In this document: positions 1 through 8,048 of the stretch, in pieces
Numbering within the stretch: position 1 is the first letter of the stretch
Layout: each line of letters starts with the position of its first letter
Assembly (NCBI RefSeq): GCF_038002825.1
Contig: NZ_JBBODF010000001.1
Location: 1,612,001 to 1,676,000 of the forward strand
DNA from: Paenibacillus sp. FSL H8-0048
GTDB lineage: Bacteria; Bacillota; Bacilli; Paenibacillales; Paenibacillaceae
Length of the DNA: 64,000 nt
Direction of reading: 5' to 3'
The notes under the pieces: model-generated
What the model was told of the DNA's origin: nothing
The model's input: only the letters and a program-made list of their open reading frames with translations
Databases searched by the model: none
Program-made: the position numbers and the translations under genes

Positions 1-1
1 A

Positions 2-445
2 CAATATGCAGATATGCTATACCGGATTGCCCTGGTTCATCTGGGCAGCCGCCAGGATGCCGAAGAGGCTACGCAGGACACCTTCATCAAGCTGATGGAG
101 AAGGCTCCCGTATTCAAGGATGACGAACACCAGAAGGCCTGGCTGATCCGGGTCATCACCAATCATTGCAAGAATCTGCTGGGCAGAGGCTGGCGCAAGC
201 GCGAGGTCAAGCTCGAAGGGGTGGAGCCGGTTACGGCCGATAACCCCGAAGAGCTGGCGGTCTTGCAGCTAGTGCTGGCCCTGCCGGTGAAGTATAAGAC
301 TGTGATTCATCTGTACTATTACGAGGATTACCCCGTCCAGGAGATCAGCAGAATTCTGCAGATCAGCGAGTCGGCCGTGAAGATGAGACTTCAGCGCGGG
401 CGCCAGCTGTTAAGACTGGAACTGGAAGGAGCAGAAGCGGAATGA
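2..445 (+). CDS. ECF-type RNA polymerase sigma factor (5' end outside window)
   Basis: Extracytoplasmic-function sigma factor that would direct RNA polymerase to a small regulon. The reading frame is open to the left edge, and the residues before the first in-window ATG at 14 (QYAD) continue the sigma region 2 motif, so the N-terminus is cut off. Region 2 is seen as DAEEATQDTFIKLM. Region 4, the -35-binding helix-turn-helix, is seen near the end as VQEISRILQISESAVKMRLQRGR. The last codons overlap the next gene by ATGA, which implies translational coupling to its regulator. Family membership is secure; which promoters it recognises is not visible. Confidence 0.92.
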   Translation, partial: QYADMLYRIALVHLGSRQDAEEATQDTFIKLMEKAPVFKDDEHQKAWLIRVITNHCKNLLGRGWRKREVKLEGVEPVTADNPEELAVLQLVLALPVKYKTVIHLYYYEDYPVQEISRILQISESAVKMRLQRGRQLLRLELEGAEAE

Positions 446-1407
446 AGGAAGATCAGTTTCGAACCCAATATAAGAAAGCGGTGGATACTATGAGTGCAAG
501 CAGAGAAATGAAGCAAGGCTTAGAAGGTAAAATGGAACAAAGACGCCGTCCGCGTAAAATGGTCTATATTGCAGCAAGCGTGCTGGTTGCTGCCGGAATC
601 GGCTTGGCCGGACCAAGCGTGATGAAGCAGCTGGGCGGAACTGGTTCACCTAATCAAGTGGCCCAGGTCGATCCGGGTACACCAGCTGCGGGCAATGCCG
701 CAGGAGTCGTCATTCCCAAGATCGAGCTGCCGGATAAAAGCTCCGGTGCTGTGGCCGATATGATCGGCCTGGTTGTCTACCAAGGCAATATCTATACCCA
801 GGCGGCGATCCGCATGGAAGCGGCCGATGCAGCTGCACTGCGCGGAGAGAAGCTGGGCCGCACGACCAGCGGGATTGATGAATGGAGCGGTAAGGATGCA
901 TATACGGAGCTGGCCTCGAACATTGGGGAGACGGATATCTATGCCGTCAAAGGATATGATTCCGGCTTCCTGGTCATGTCCTATACAGAGGTGGACGGCC
1001 AGGTGTTCGCAGAGCTGTTCGAACACACGAACGGGATTACGGTCCATAGCGGTGCCGATCTCATTGGCAAGCTGAACCTGGACGGGCGCATTGCCTCCGC
1101 CCAGTGGGAGAGCTTCGACAGCTGGAATAACGGCAAACAGCAATACCTGCCGCTGCCCGAAGGCGCAGCGCTTGACGGGTTCCTGAACGCCCTCATGACC
1201 GCCAAGCCCCTATCCGCCGATCCGCTCATGGAGCAAGGCATCTATGACCAAGACGACCGCAAGCTGGTCTATCTCCAGCTTGCGGACAAAACCCGGGTCG
1301 AGCTGACCCTGTTCGGCCAGGGACTCGTGCGCTACAGCAATGCTCCGGTATTCTTCGAGGTTGAACCCGGTGCCTTCAAGGCGCTGTGGAGCAGCATGGA
1401 GCCTTAA
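442..1407 (+). CDS. Probable anti-sigma factor, single-pass membrane protein
   Basis: A 321-residue protein with a short charged N-terminal cytoplasmic part (about residues 1-38), one transmembrane helix (about 40-60, VYIAASVLVAAGIGLAG) and a large extracytoplasmic domain. This is the topology of membrane anti-sigma factors that hold an ECF sigma until an envelope signal arrives. The ATGA overlap with the sigma gene supports that pairing. There is no zinc-binding HxxxCxxC motif, so it is not a ZAS-type anti-sigma. The outer domain matches nothing I can name. The role is inferred from position and topology. Confidence 0.75.
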   Translation: MKEDQFRTQYKKAVDTMSASREMKQGLEGKMEQRRRPRKMVYIAASVLVAAGIGLAGPSVMKQLGGTGSPNQVAQVDPGTPAAGNAAGVVIPKIELPDKSSGAVADMIGLVVYQGNIYTQAAIRMEAADAAALRGEKLGRTTSGIDEWSGKDAYTELASNIGETDIYAVKGYDSGFLVMSYTEVDGQVFAELFEHTNGITVHSGADLIGKLNLDGRIASAQWESFDSWNNGKQQYLPLPEGAALDGFLNALMTAKPLSADPLMEQGIYDQDDRKLVYLQLADKTRVELTLFGQGLVRYSNAPVFFEVEPGAFKALWSSMEP

Positions 1408-1450
1408 GCCTATGCCGATGCTTACACTCACTGGCCGCTTATAGAGTGAG

Positions 1451-1630
1451 TTGTTGCACTTCTTGCAGGATTCCTCTGAACCTATTACCGGCTGAAGTAC
1501 AATGTTGCAATATTTGCACAATTTTCGGTATTCAGAGCCAATTAACCCTGGATTTGTTGCCTTTCGTGCAGGATTTCAGCATATACCGTTTGTATTGGGC
1601 AGTATTGTTGTATTTCATGCAGGATTCCTC
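1451..1630 (+). repeat. Degenerate tandem repeat, period about 51 bp (TTGTTGCA/TGCAGGATT type)
   Basis: Four imperfect units start near 1451, 1504, 1554 and 1605. Three carry TTGTTG followed 8-10 bases later by TGCAGGATT, and the second carries GTTGCAATATTTGCAC. Each unit has a short TGCA-centred dyad. It lies between convergent genes. An open frame across it looks like repeat translation, not a gene. A fragment resembling the second repeat class (TTGTATTCGGTTTCT) follows at about 1686. Confidence 0.6.
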
Positions 1631-1715
1631 TATACCTGCTACTGGCTATGGAGATTGGACCTATCCCTCAGCGCAGCAGCATCCGTTGTATTCGGTTTCT
1701 CCTAACCAGCAAGCG

Positions 1716-1741
1716 AAAAGCCATCCGGCGGGATGGCTTTT
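1716..1741. terminator. Bidirectional intrinsic terminator
   Basis: A perfect 11-bp stem (AAAAGCCATCC and GGATGGCTTTT) surrounds a 4-base loop, flanked by A and T runs so it can work in both directions. It sits between the convergent anti-sigma gene and the P-loop kinase gene. Confidence 0.85.
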
Positions 1742-1766
1742 ATCCTTTTATCCGCAACAGCAGCAG

Positions 1767-2303
1767 TTAACTTAATGTTCCCTGCCTCCATTTCGACCCG
1801 ATATACTCCTTAATCTGCTCCGCCACACGGGCTGGAGGTGTAGAGGTTGATTCAAAGGTCGGCATCGGCGGATCATAGTCCGTATCGGCATGTTCCAGCA
1901 GCCACTGCGCGAATTCCTCGTGCTGCCTGAGCATATCTTCAGTCCAGGTAGCTGCATCCTCCCGGCCCCGCAGGCGGGCATTCCGGGTGGCATCGTCACA
2001 ATGCAGGTTAATAAAGTGCACTTCGCTGAACGCATCATATACATCGCATTTCTTGGCATCCCAAGGCATCATCGTCCCGCAAATAACCGTTCCTCTCCCC
2101 GACAACGCAACGGCACGCGCACAATGAAACAGCACATTATACCGGTCCTGGTACTCCAGCTTCTTTCCCGTGCTTCCGAAGTTATCATCATCCGTACTGA
2201 ACAGCACGAATTCCGGCATCTGCTCCCTCAGCTCGTGCATGACCGTGGTTTTACCTACTCCGCTGGCTCCGGTGATAATGAATAATGGCAACTTGGCAGT
2301 CAT
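1767..2303 (-). CDS. P-loop nucleoside/shikimate-kinase-like ATPase
   Basis: A 178-residue cytoplasmic P-loop protein. Walker A is GASGVGKTT at about residues 12-20, followed by a DDD segment at about 38-40 and a RNARLRGRED lid-like stretch near 108. This resembles small kinases that phosphorylate nucleosides or other small molecules. The substrate cannot be told. It is the last gene of a five-gene minus-strand operon, and its start overlaps the stop of the ParB-like gene by ATGA. Translational coupling to that gene suggests the two act together. Confidence 0.72.
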   Translation of the reverse strand: MTAKLPLFIITGASGVGKTTVMHELREQMPEFVLFSTDDDNFGSTGKKLEYQDRYNVLFHCARAVALSGRGTVICGTMMPWDAKKCDVYDAFSEVHFINLHCDDATRNARLRGREDAATWTEDMLRQHEEFAQWLLEHADTDYDPPMPTFESTSTPPARVAEQIKEYIGSKWRQGTLS

Positions 2304-2794
2304 AGGTCCTCCATCCTCTCTTCACTCAAATATTCCGATATGTACCGCTGATCCGCCTCCGAGCTTGTCCAGAACACCACGGGTGCAAGCGTAATGTTCA
2401 TCCGGCGCAAGGCCACATTCCGGTGGCGTCCATCATTGATTGCAAACGTCCCGTCAGCATAATTTACAATTAACGGAGGCATATCCCACTTGCTGTAACA
2501 GGCTGTCATTGTCTCTACAATACTGAAGAAACGGGCTTGTTCATCTAATGCAGTCAGATACGAGGGCGCACCTTCCTCTATTCCGAACCTCGTAATATCT
2601 ACAATCACCGGCCCTGTATAGACTCTGGGTTCCAGCAATAATCCGTCTGCCAGCACCACATTCTTCCCGTCATTCCGCAAAAAAAGCTGCACCCACTCGT
2701 GGATAGCCCCCCGCCCGGCATATTCCATAGCACAACCAGTTGTCCCGTATATCATCCTGAATGTCTGCCTTTCCTTGTGGGATATCTTCATCAT
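2300..2794 (-). CDS. ParB/sulfiredoxin-like domain protein
   Basis: A 164-residue protein whose C-terminal half reads PPLIVNYADGTFAINDGRHR, the pattern of ParB-like/sulfiredoxin-fold domains (Pro-rich start, then DGxHR before a helix). Proteins of this fold include partition CTPases, nucleases and modifying enzymes, so the activity is open. The first half (EWVQLFLRN, GLLLEPRVYTGP) is clearly related to the second half of the neighbouring protein at 2857-3585. The Shine-Dalgarno is weak at the ATG chosen. It is fourth in the operon and overlaps the kinase gene by 4 bases. Confidence 0.62.
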   Translation of the reverse strand: MMKISHKERQTFRMIYGTTGCAMEYAGRGAIHEWVQLFLRNDGKNVVLADGLLLEPRVYTGPVIVDITRFGIEEGAPSYLTALDEQARFFSIVETMTACYSKWDMPPLIVNYADGTFAINDGRHRNVALRRMNITLAPVVFWTSSEADQRYISEYLSEERMEDL

Positions 2795-2856
2795 AGCCGT
2801 GAGCGCAGCAGACAGCCTATACCGAAAATAATTTAAGCTGTTTCCGCCATATCTGC

Positions 2857-3585
2857 TCAGTCCGGTCTGTACATAGCATACTGTTTCAAATATTGCTCAT
2901 TATCAGCTAATTCCGTCATCCAGACAATGACAGGATATTGGCTTACCCCAGCGCGGTGGAGCGCTTCCAGTAACGGATTACCGCTGTTCAGCTCCATTCT
3001 CCCTTGCGCAACCTTCGCGATGAGGGGCGGAGCGGCTTCACCCGCTTGAATCTGTTGGGTCCAGTGCATCACCTTGTGCTCAAAATCCTCCCGGTCCACC
3101 CTCCACTTCATCCCGCTCTCGGGGCCGCTCGTTCTGCTCAGCAAGGAGAGCGGAATCCACAGCGGCCCCTCATACGTTCTGTTCATCAGCGCAAGGCCTT
3201 CCGAGAAATTCTTGTTGCGGCGGCCGAACAGCACATAGGAATGCACCCACTCCTCCAGCATCCCTGCTTCTGCATACGCTGCGGCGGACGGTGCTGTGGG
3301 ATCGTAATCCAGTTTGTTGGTGTCCTTTTTGGAGTATACAATACGTTTAATGGTCTCCTGGGACAAATAATATTCCTTCGACAGCTCAGCGATTGGGGTT
3401 CCGTGAAGATACTTATTGTAGATCAGCTGATTGCGTCTGACGAGAACCTGGCGGTAGCCCGAAGCCTCCCCCCACGCCTTCTTCTCATCGTCCTGCGGAA
3501 TATACAGCAGCTTGCCTGCCGCATATTTCTTCACTTCCTTAAGCAGCTTCTCCGGCAAAAGCTCCCCGGCATTCTCATAGTTCAT
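2857..3585 (-). CDS. CD3324-like helix-turn-helix domain fused to a degenerate ParB-like domain
   Basis: The start is placed at 3585 (MNYENAGELLPEKLL), preceded by AGGTG at good spacing. A longer frame to 3651 would run into the upstream gene. Residues 1-85 match the CD3324/Mor-type family: a LLPEKLLKEVKKYAAGKLLYIP segment, then a helix-turn-helix (TPIAELSKEYYLSQETIKRIVY), suggesting DNA binding. The rest is paralogous to the next gene's protein (shared EWV, GLALMNRTYEGP, PPLIA, PVIVWMTE), but DGRHR is replaced by SGNPLLEALHR, so the catalytic or ligand site looks lost. Possibly a regulatory partner of the intact copy. Confidence 0.65.
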   Translation of the reverse strand: MNYENAGELLPEKLLKEVKKYAAGKLLYIPQDDEKKAWGEASGYRQVLVRRNQLIYNKYLHGTPIAELSKEYYLSQETIKRIVYSKKDTNKLDYDPTAPSAAAYAEAGMLEEWVHSYVLFGRRNKNFSEGLALMNRTYEGPLWIPLSLLSRTSGPESGMKWRVDREDFEHKVMHWTQQIQAGEAAPPLIAKVAQGRMELNSGNPLLEALHRAGVSQYPVIVWMTELADNEQYLKQYAMYRPD

Positions 3586-3608
3586 AGGTTCACCTGCCAG
3601 TAGATCAA

Positions 3609-4148
3609 TTACAATTCTAGAGCACCTTCCACGCGGTACTTCTTCTCCCATTCCGATACATGGCTGGAGTCCAAGCGAATCAGCTTTGCCGGAGTATATT
3701 CGATAGACGTAGACGAATTGGCTCCGCCGCTGTCCGGCAGGAACCGCAGCTCTTTAATTCTGCGTACAACCTCTTCGTCCGTCCGGATCTCAGCCGCCTC
3801 TTCCTCGGACACCACCAGCAGCGGAATGTCCTCCCGTACAGTAGTAAACACGCCATTACCGTCTGTGTAAGACAATTCAGCCGCCAGGCTGTACTTCCCG
3901 CAGGGAATCGGCTCCCGGGTGAAAATTTCAATGTACAGGTCCGTTACTGCCAGCACCTCGTTAATCTTTATTCTCCCGCTGCCGTCTTCAACAGCACCAC
4001 TCAGATCAGGGGACCGGTTTAGCCCTTCCGGAAGTATTAACTGTAAGCAGACGTTCTGTCCAGCGCCGGGCGGCATGATCTGAAGCCAGAGATGATTCAT
4101 CCCTTCCTCATGCTCAATAGCAGATTTTGCAAAACGGATTCTGATCAT
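3609..4148 (-). CDS. Unknown protein, 179 residues
   Basis: I do not recognise this protein. It has no signal peptide or membrane helix. Alternating hydrophobic stretches such as LWLQIMPPG and DLYIEIFTREPIPCGKYSL look beta-rich. It overlaps the stop of the MerR gene by ATGA and ends 23 bases before the CD3324-like fusion, so it is the second gene of the same operon. Reading through four genes without a promoter-sized gap implies a common function. Confidence 0.6.
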   Translation of the reverse strand: MIRIRFAKSAIEHEEGMNHLWLQIMPPGAGQNVCLQLILPEGLNRSPDLSGAVEDGSGRIKINEVLAVTDLYIEIFTREPIPCGKYSLAAELSYTDGNGVFTTVREDIPLLVVSEEEAAEIRTDEEVVRRIKELRFLPDSGGANSSTSIEYTPAKLIRLDSSHVSEWEKKYRVEGALEL

Positions 4149-4564
4149 ACCTGTCCCTCCTCTTGAAGTAAACGGGTGACGGCCTCAACCATCTTCTCCT
4201 TCAGCACAGGTGAGATCCGCGGGCTAATGGAGAGAATTACATCTTCACTGATGACACGCAGCTCACTGTGGAGCATCTGATCCGACTGGTACAGCCGCAG
4301 ATTATCCCCGAGCTTGATCACGTCATCCAGTGGCAGCCCCGCCAATTTCTCCTGTGCCGAGGCCAGCGTCTCGCCGCTCTTGGACAATACAAGGATAGCG
4401 CGCAGATAATGCAGATGATTGTCGGTGTACACCCTTTTGTTCCCGGCCAGCTCAAGCGGCGGCAGCATTCCAATCTGCGTATAGTACCTGACCGTCCGCA
4501 GATTCATCTGCGGATCTTCATTCTGTAATACCTCAGCCACTTGCTTCGCAGTGTAGGTATTCAT
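4145..4564 (-). CDS. MerR-family transcriptional regulator
   Basis: A 139-residue regulator with the MerR winged helix at the N-terminus (TAKQVAEVL, NLRTVRYYTQIGMLPP, NKRVYTDNHLHYLRAI), followed by a dimerisation coiled coil and a short C-terminal helix. There is no cysteine cluster for metal binding, so the inducer is unknown. It is first in a five-gene operon (4564 down to 1767) and probably autoregulates it through the repeats just upstream at 4591-4629. Confidence 0.85.
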   Translation of the reverse strand: MNTYTAKQVAEVLQNEDPQMNLRTVRYYTQIGMLPPLELAGNKRVYTDNHLHYLRAILVLSKSGETLASAQEKLAGLPLDDVIKLGDNLRLYQSDQMLHSELRVISEDVILSISPRISPVLKEKMVEAVTRLLQEEGQV

Positions 4565-4590
4565 GTGACTCTCCTTCCTTGCGGAACAAT

Positions 4591-4629
4591 AGTTACAGTT
4601 AACTGTGTTGGTTACAGTTTAGTGTAACT
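4591..4629. promoter_or_regulatory. Repeated GTTACAGTT operator upstream of the MerR operon
   Basis: Two direct copies of GTTACAGTT (4592-4600 and 4611-4619) lie 19 bases apart. Outer arms AGTTACA (4591-4597) and TGTAACT (4623-4629) form a dyad. They lie 27-65 bases upstream of the MerR start codon, where an autoregulatory operator is expected. No convincing -10 was identified. Confidence 0.5.
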
Positions 4630-4630
4630 A

Positions 4631-7051
4631 TCAATGGATGTCAATATATAACTCCCGATCTACCCCATCCACAAACGGTGTCCACTCCCCCGCAGCATAC
4701 AACTGCAGCCGGTGCATAGCCCGGGTACATGCCGTATAAAATAGCTTCCGCTCGCTCTCCCTATGATACGTCTGCGCAGAAGCATCGTAGATTAGCACCG
4801 CGTCGAATTCGACGCCTTTGGCGAGATAGGCGGGGATCACCTGCACTCCTTTTTCAAAAGTTGGCGTGTTCTTCGTAATCAGCTTCAGCTCATGCGCCCG
4901 GCCACTGGCAGTCAGACTCTCATATGCTTCTCTGCTCCCGGCGGCCGTCTTCGTAATTACAGCGATGGAGCTATAGCCTTCAGCCTGAAGCTCAGCAAGA
5001 TCCTCCAGGATGCGCTCTGCCTTCAGTTCTTTGCTCGCCAGCTTAGACAGCACAGGCTTCTTGCCCCTCCGCTCAAAAGCCACAATTCCTTCGCTTCCGG
5101 GCAGCAGCTGCTTGGTGAACTCCACAATCTCGAAGGTCGAGCGGTAGCTGCGGACCAGCAGGAACTGGCTAGTCTCCTCTTCCCCGTACAGATGAAGCAG
5201 CGGTGAATGGTCCCCATACAGATTCGTGGCCTGTGTGAAGATCGCCTGGCTGAAGTCTCCCAGAACGGTCATGCGGGCGCGGGGGAACAGCTTGCGGACG
5301 AACTCGTATTGGAACATCGAATAATCCTGGCCTTCATCCACGAAAATATGCCGCACCTGCGTATTCGTCCGCACGCCTTCGATCAGCTCCTGCATGTACA
5401 AGTGCGGGGTCGCATCTTCATAAAAGAGTGTTCCGCTGTCCAGCATCTCCCGGGTCTGCGCACAGATCTCCGGCCATAGCTCCGGTACCTCCGCTTCACC
5501 TGTCATCTTCCTGTAGGCCGTTTCATCACTGAATAATTGACGGTAGAGCCCGGCCATGTCGATAAAGGTGAACTTTCTGATCCCCCGTCTCAGCGGTCTG
5601 AACTGCTCCTTCACGATCATCTCTCCCAGCAGCTCCTGCTCCCGCTCGGCGTAATCGAAATCCCCTTCATCCTGCTCCCGCTTATGCACCAGCAGCTCCT
5701 GCAAGCGGAGGTATTTCTCCGCGAAGTCGAACACGCCCTTATCTCTGTGCAGCTTACCGTGGACTTCGGCATATTGCTCATTATCGAGGTAGTTCATCTC
5801 CTCCTCTACCCAGGCTGCCCCCTGCTCTTCCTTCTGTAGTGCCGCCAGCTCGGTGAGCAGCCATTTCTGCACCAGCTCCACCCGGTTCGGCAGACGAATG
5901 GAAGGATCATAGCTATACAGCTTGGCCCGGATCTGTTCACCCGATATGAGCACACGGTCCCGGAAGCAAATATCGTTGAACAGCATGCCCTCCTGCTTCA
6001 GCAAGCAGGCATACCCTTGAAGTGCGTGGAGGAAAGCTTCCGATGCTTTGTACTCCATGCCCTTAAGACGGGCGGCATAACCCTCCTCCTGCTGGGCGGT
6101 GAGCAGATATTCCATCTGATCGAACGGATCTTCAAGACGGAACGCGGCTCCCAGCCATCGGTCCAGATACTCCTGAAAGGTCGTCTGCTGCATATTCTCT
6201 TCCCCCAGCTCCGGGAGCACGGTAGACACATAGCTGTTGAACATCGGATTGGGCGAAAAGAGTACGATCTGATCGGCCGTCAGCCGCTCACGGTGTTTGT
6301 ACAGCAGGTAGGCTACGCGCTGGAGCGCTGCCGAGGTTTTGCCGCTGCCCGCCGCTCCCTGCACAATCAGCATCCGGCTCGTATCGTTACGGATAATGGC
6401 ATTCTGCTCCGCCTGAATCGTAGCTACGATGCTCTTCATTTGGGAGTCTGCGCCCTGACCCAGTACCTGCTGCAGCAGCTCATCTCCGATTGTCACGCTC
6501 GAATCGAACAGATGCTGGAGCTGACCTCTGCGGATCTGGTACTGCCGCTTCAGTTCCATCAAGCCGGTGATCCGTCCTCCCGGTGTGTCGAAGGCCGCGT
6601 GTCCCGGCGGATAGTCGTAATACAGGCTCGCTATCGGGGTACGCCAGTCATAGACGATGAAGCTCAGGCCATCCGCAGCCACGAAGGAGGAGACCCCGAT
6701 ATAGACCTGTTCCGCCCCCTTCTGCCCTTCCTCCTGAAAATCAATCCGCCCAAAATAAGGGGACGGCAGCAGCCGCTGCATATTCTTCCATTGCCGCAGC
6801 TTCCGCGCATGACTGCGTTCCCGTTCAGACAAAACCGCTTCCTGCTGGGTGATGGTGAAGAAGCTCTCCTCGAAATCCTCCTGCGAGTTCGTATCGACCG
6901 TGACCTCTTCCCAGAATCCCCGGCGGATATCCGTAGCCTGCTCCTTTAGCTGCCCGACCTCAGGCTCCAGCTCCGCTATCCCCGCTATCAGCTGCTCCTT
7001 CACCTGCTCCAGCCACTCCTGCTCCTGCTTCCAGACCTTTGTCTCTTCCAT
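4631..7051 (-). CDS. helD: HelD-like UvrD/Rep-family ATPase acting on RNA polymerase
   Basis: A superfamily 1 helicase-like ATPase of 806 residues from the chosen start at 7051 (MEETKVWKQ, preceded by GGAGTG). The frame to 7162 lacks an RBS. HelD proteins release stalled RNA polymerase from DNA and help it recycle. Seen: an N-terminal coiled-coil arm rich in Glu, Lys and Gln, Walker A GAAGSGKT near residue 235, motif II DEGQDY in the second half, and a C-terminal helicase 2 domain with ITKTAAGS and YTACTRAMHRL. Length is close to Bacillus HelD (about 770). It is transcribed alone; the MerR operon promoter lies just past its stop. Confidence 0.88.
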   Translation of the reverse strand: MEETKVWKQEQEWLEQVKEQLIAGIAELEPEVGQLKEQATDIRRGFWEEVTVDTNSQEDFEESFFTITQQEAVLSERERSHARKLRQWKNMQRLLPSPYFGRIDFQEEGQKGAEQVYIGVSSFVAADGLSFIVYDWRTPIASLYYDYPPGHAAFDTPGGRITGLMELKRQYQIRRGQLQHLFDSSVTIGDELLQQVLGQGADSQMKSIVATIQAEQNAIIRNDTSRMLIVQGAAGSGKTSAALQRVAYLLYKHRERLTADQIVLFSPNPMFNSYVSTVLPELGEENMQQTTFQEYLDRWLGAAFRLEDPFDQMEYLLTAQQEEGYAARLKGMEYKASEAFLHALQGYACLLKQEGMLFNDICFRDRVLISGEQIRAKLYSYDPSIRLPNRVELVQKWLLTELAALQKEEQGAAWVEEEMNYLDNEQYAEVHGKLHRDKGVFDFAEKYLRLQELLVHKREQDEGDFDYAEREQELLGEMIVKEQFRPLRRGIRKFTFIDMAGLYRQLFSDETAYRKMTGEAEVPELWPEICAQTREMLDSGTLFYEDATPHLYMQELIEGVRTNTQVRHIFVDEGQDYSMFQYEFVRKLFPRARMTVLGDFSQAIFTQATNLYGDHSPLLHLYGEEETSQFLLVRSYRSTFEIVEFTKQLLPGSEGIVAFERRGKKPVLSKLASKELKAERILEDLAELQAEGYSSIAVITKTAAGSREAYESLTASGRAHELKLITKNTPTFEKGVQVIPAYLAKGVEFDAVLIYDASAQTYHRESERKLFYTACTRAMHRLQLYAAGEWTPFVDGVDRELYIDIH

Positions 7052-7098
7052 CCTCTGAACACTCCTTTTTCTTGCTGAAATCGTTCCACACTGGCGGC

Positions 7099-7128
7099 TT
7101 GACAAACTGGATGTCCGTTTGCTATACT
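7099..7128 (+). promoter_or_regulatory. SigA-type promoter of a short plus-strand transcript
   Basis: TTGACA (7099-7104), an 18-base spacer and TATACT (7123-7128) give a near-consensus housekeeping promoter pointing right, divergent from helD. A strong terminator follows at 7241, so the predicted transcript is about 135 nt. Confidence 0.7.
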
Positions 7129-7134
7129 TAATAT

Positions 7135-7270
7135 ATAAATAAGATGCATTAACCCTGACCATTTACAAATAAAATGGCCGACAGTTTATTAACATTAACA
7201 TATTCCCTGATGCGATGCAATCCTTTTATATGACACAGCTAACCCTGGCGCTTCCGCCAGGGTTTTATTT
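7135..7270 (+). ncRNA. Candidate small RNA or small-protein transcript
   Basis: The interval between a near-consensus promoter and a perfect intrinsic terminator. It contains a 19-codon frame at 7174-7233 (MADSLLTLTYSLMRCNPFI, stop TGA) without a good Shine-Dalgarno. The ATG lies inside a small hairpin (CCATTT and AAATGG arms at about 7160-7177). It could be a regulatory RNA, a leaderless-like micropeptide gene or an unrecognised family. I cannot match it to a known RNA. Confidence 0.45.
7241..7270 (+). terminator. Intrinsic terminator of the short transcript
   Basis: A perfect 10-bp stem (AACCCTGGCG and CGCCAGGGTT) with a CTTC loop is followed by TTATTT. It closes the plus-strand unit starting near 7135. 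Confidence 0.85.
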
Positions 7271-7423
7271 GTGGTATGAGCCAAAAGTATCTATTTGGCC
7301 TAAATTGCCTATCAGCGCTGTTCACGGATGTGCCGGGGCAACAGTTGGATTTTCTACACTAGCTCAGGGATGATAATCGATGCGTTTATCTAACTAATGT
7401 TCTGGCCATGCCAAAGCTCACTG

Positions 7424-8017
7424 TTACACCGGCCGCTCAAGCTCAAAAATCTCCCCAATCCCCGCATAGCTATTCCCGGCCAGACGGCTGACCGCCCCTA
7501 AGGCCACCGGATTAATTCTCCCCTGCTCGTAGATCGCCTCGTCCAGATGAAACTGCACGATTCTGCCAATCAACAGATCATTGTTAGGCAATGCAAGACT
7601 ATGCTCAAGGACACATTCCATCCGTACCTTCGCTTCCTGAATGCCGGGAACCTTAATGCGCAGGCTATCCACAGGCGTCATCCCCGCTAAGGTGACCTCA
7701 CTCTGATCAGGCGGCAACGGCGCAGCCGTCATATTCACCTGTCCGACATTCTGATCATCCACAATATGAACCACAAACTCCTTCATTTGCTTGATGTTAT
7801 GTGCAGTATCCTTGGACCGGCCCCCGGCATGCTGAATAGAGACGGAGATCATCGGCGGGTTGGAGGATACGATATTGAAGTAGCTGAACGGCGCACCGTT
7901 CAAGACCCCATCCTCCGACAAGGTGGTTACAAAAGCAATCGGACGCGGAATAATCGTCCCGACCAGAAGCTTATAATTATCCCGTTCGGTGCCCTGCTGC
8001 GGATCAATAGGGATCAT
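7424..8017 (-). CDS. Flavin reductase-like FMN-binding split-barrel protein
   Basis: A 197-residue protein of the flavin reductase family that usually supplies reduced FMN or acts as an FMN-dependent oxidoreductase. It shows the N-terminal signature IIPRPIAFVTTLSEDG, the barrel segment NGAPFSYFNIVSSNPP and SKDTAHNIKQMKEFVVHIV. The RBS is AAGGAGG upstream of ATG 8017. It follows the MhqO-like dioxygenase by 31 bases in the same direction. That pairing is typical of quinone/hydroquinone detoxification operons, so the two are probably co-induced. Confidence 0.85.
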   Translation of the reverse strand: MIPIDPQQGTERDNYKLLVGTIIPRPIAFVTTLSEDGVLNGAPFSYFNIVSSNPPMISVSIQHAGGRSKDTAHNIKQMKEFVVHIVDDQNVGQVNMTAAPLPPDQSEVTLAGMTPVDSLRIKVPGIQEAKVRMECVLEHSLALPNNDLLIGRIVQFHLDEAIYEQGRINPVALGAVSRLAGNSYAGIGEIFELERPV

Positions 8018-8048
8018 ACTCGTGCCTCCTTTTTAATGTCAAAGCAGA

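Noticed and set aside
1386..1775. 129-codon plus-strand frame after the anti-sigma gene
   Set aside because: No RBS; covers degenerate repeats and the terminator.
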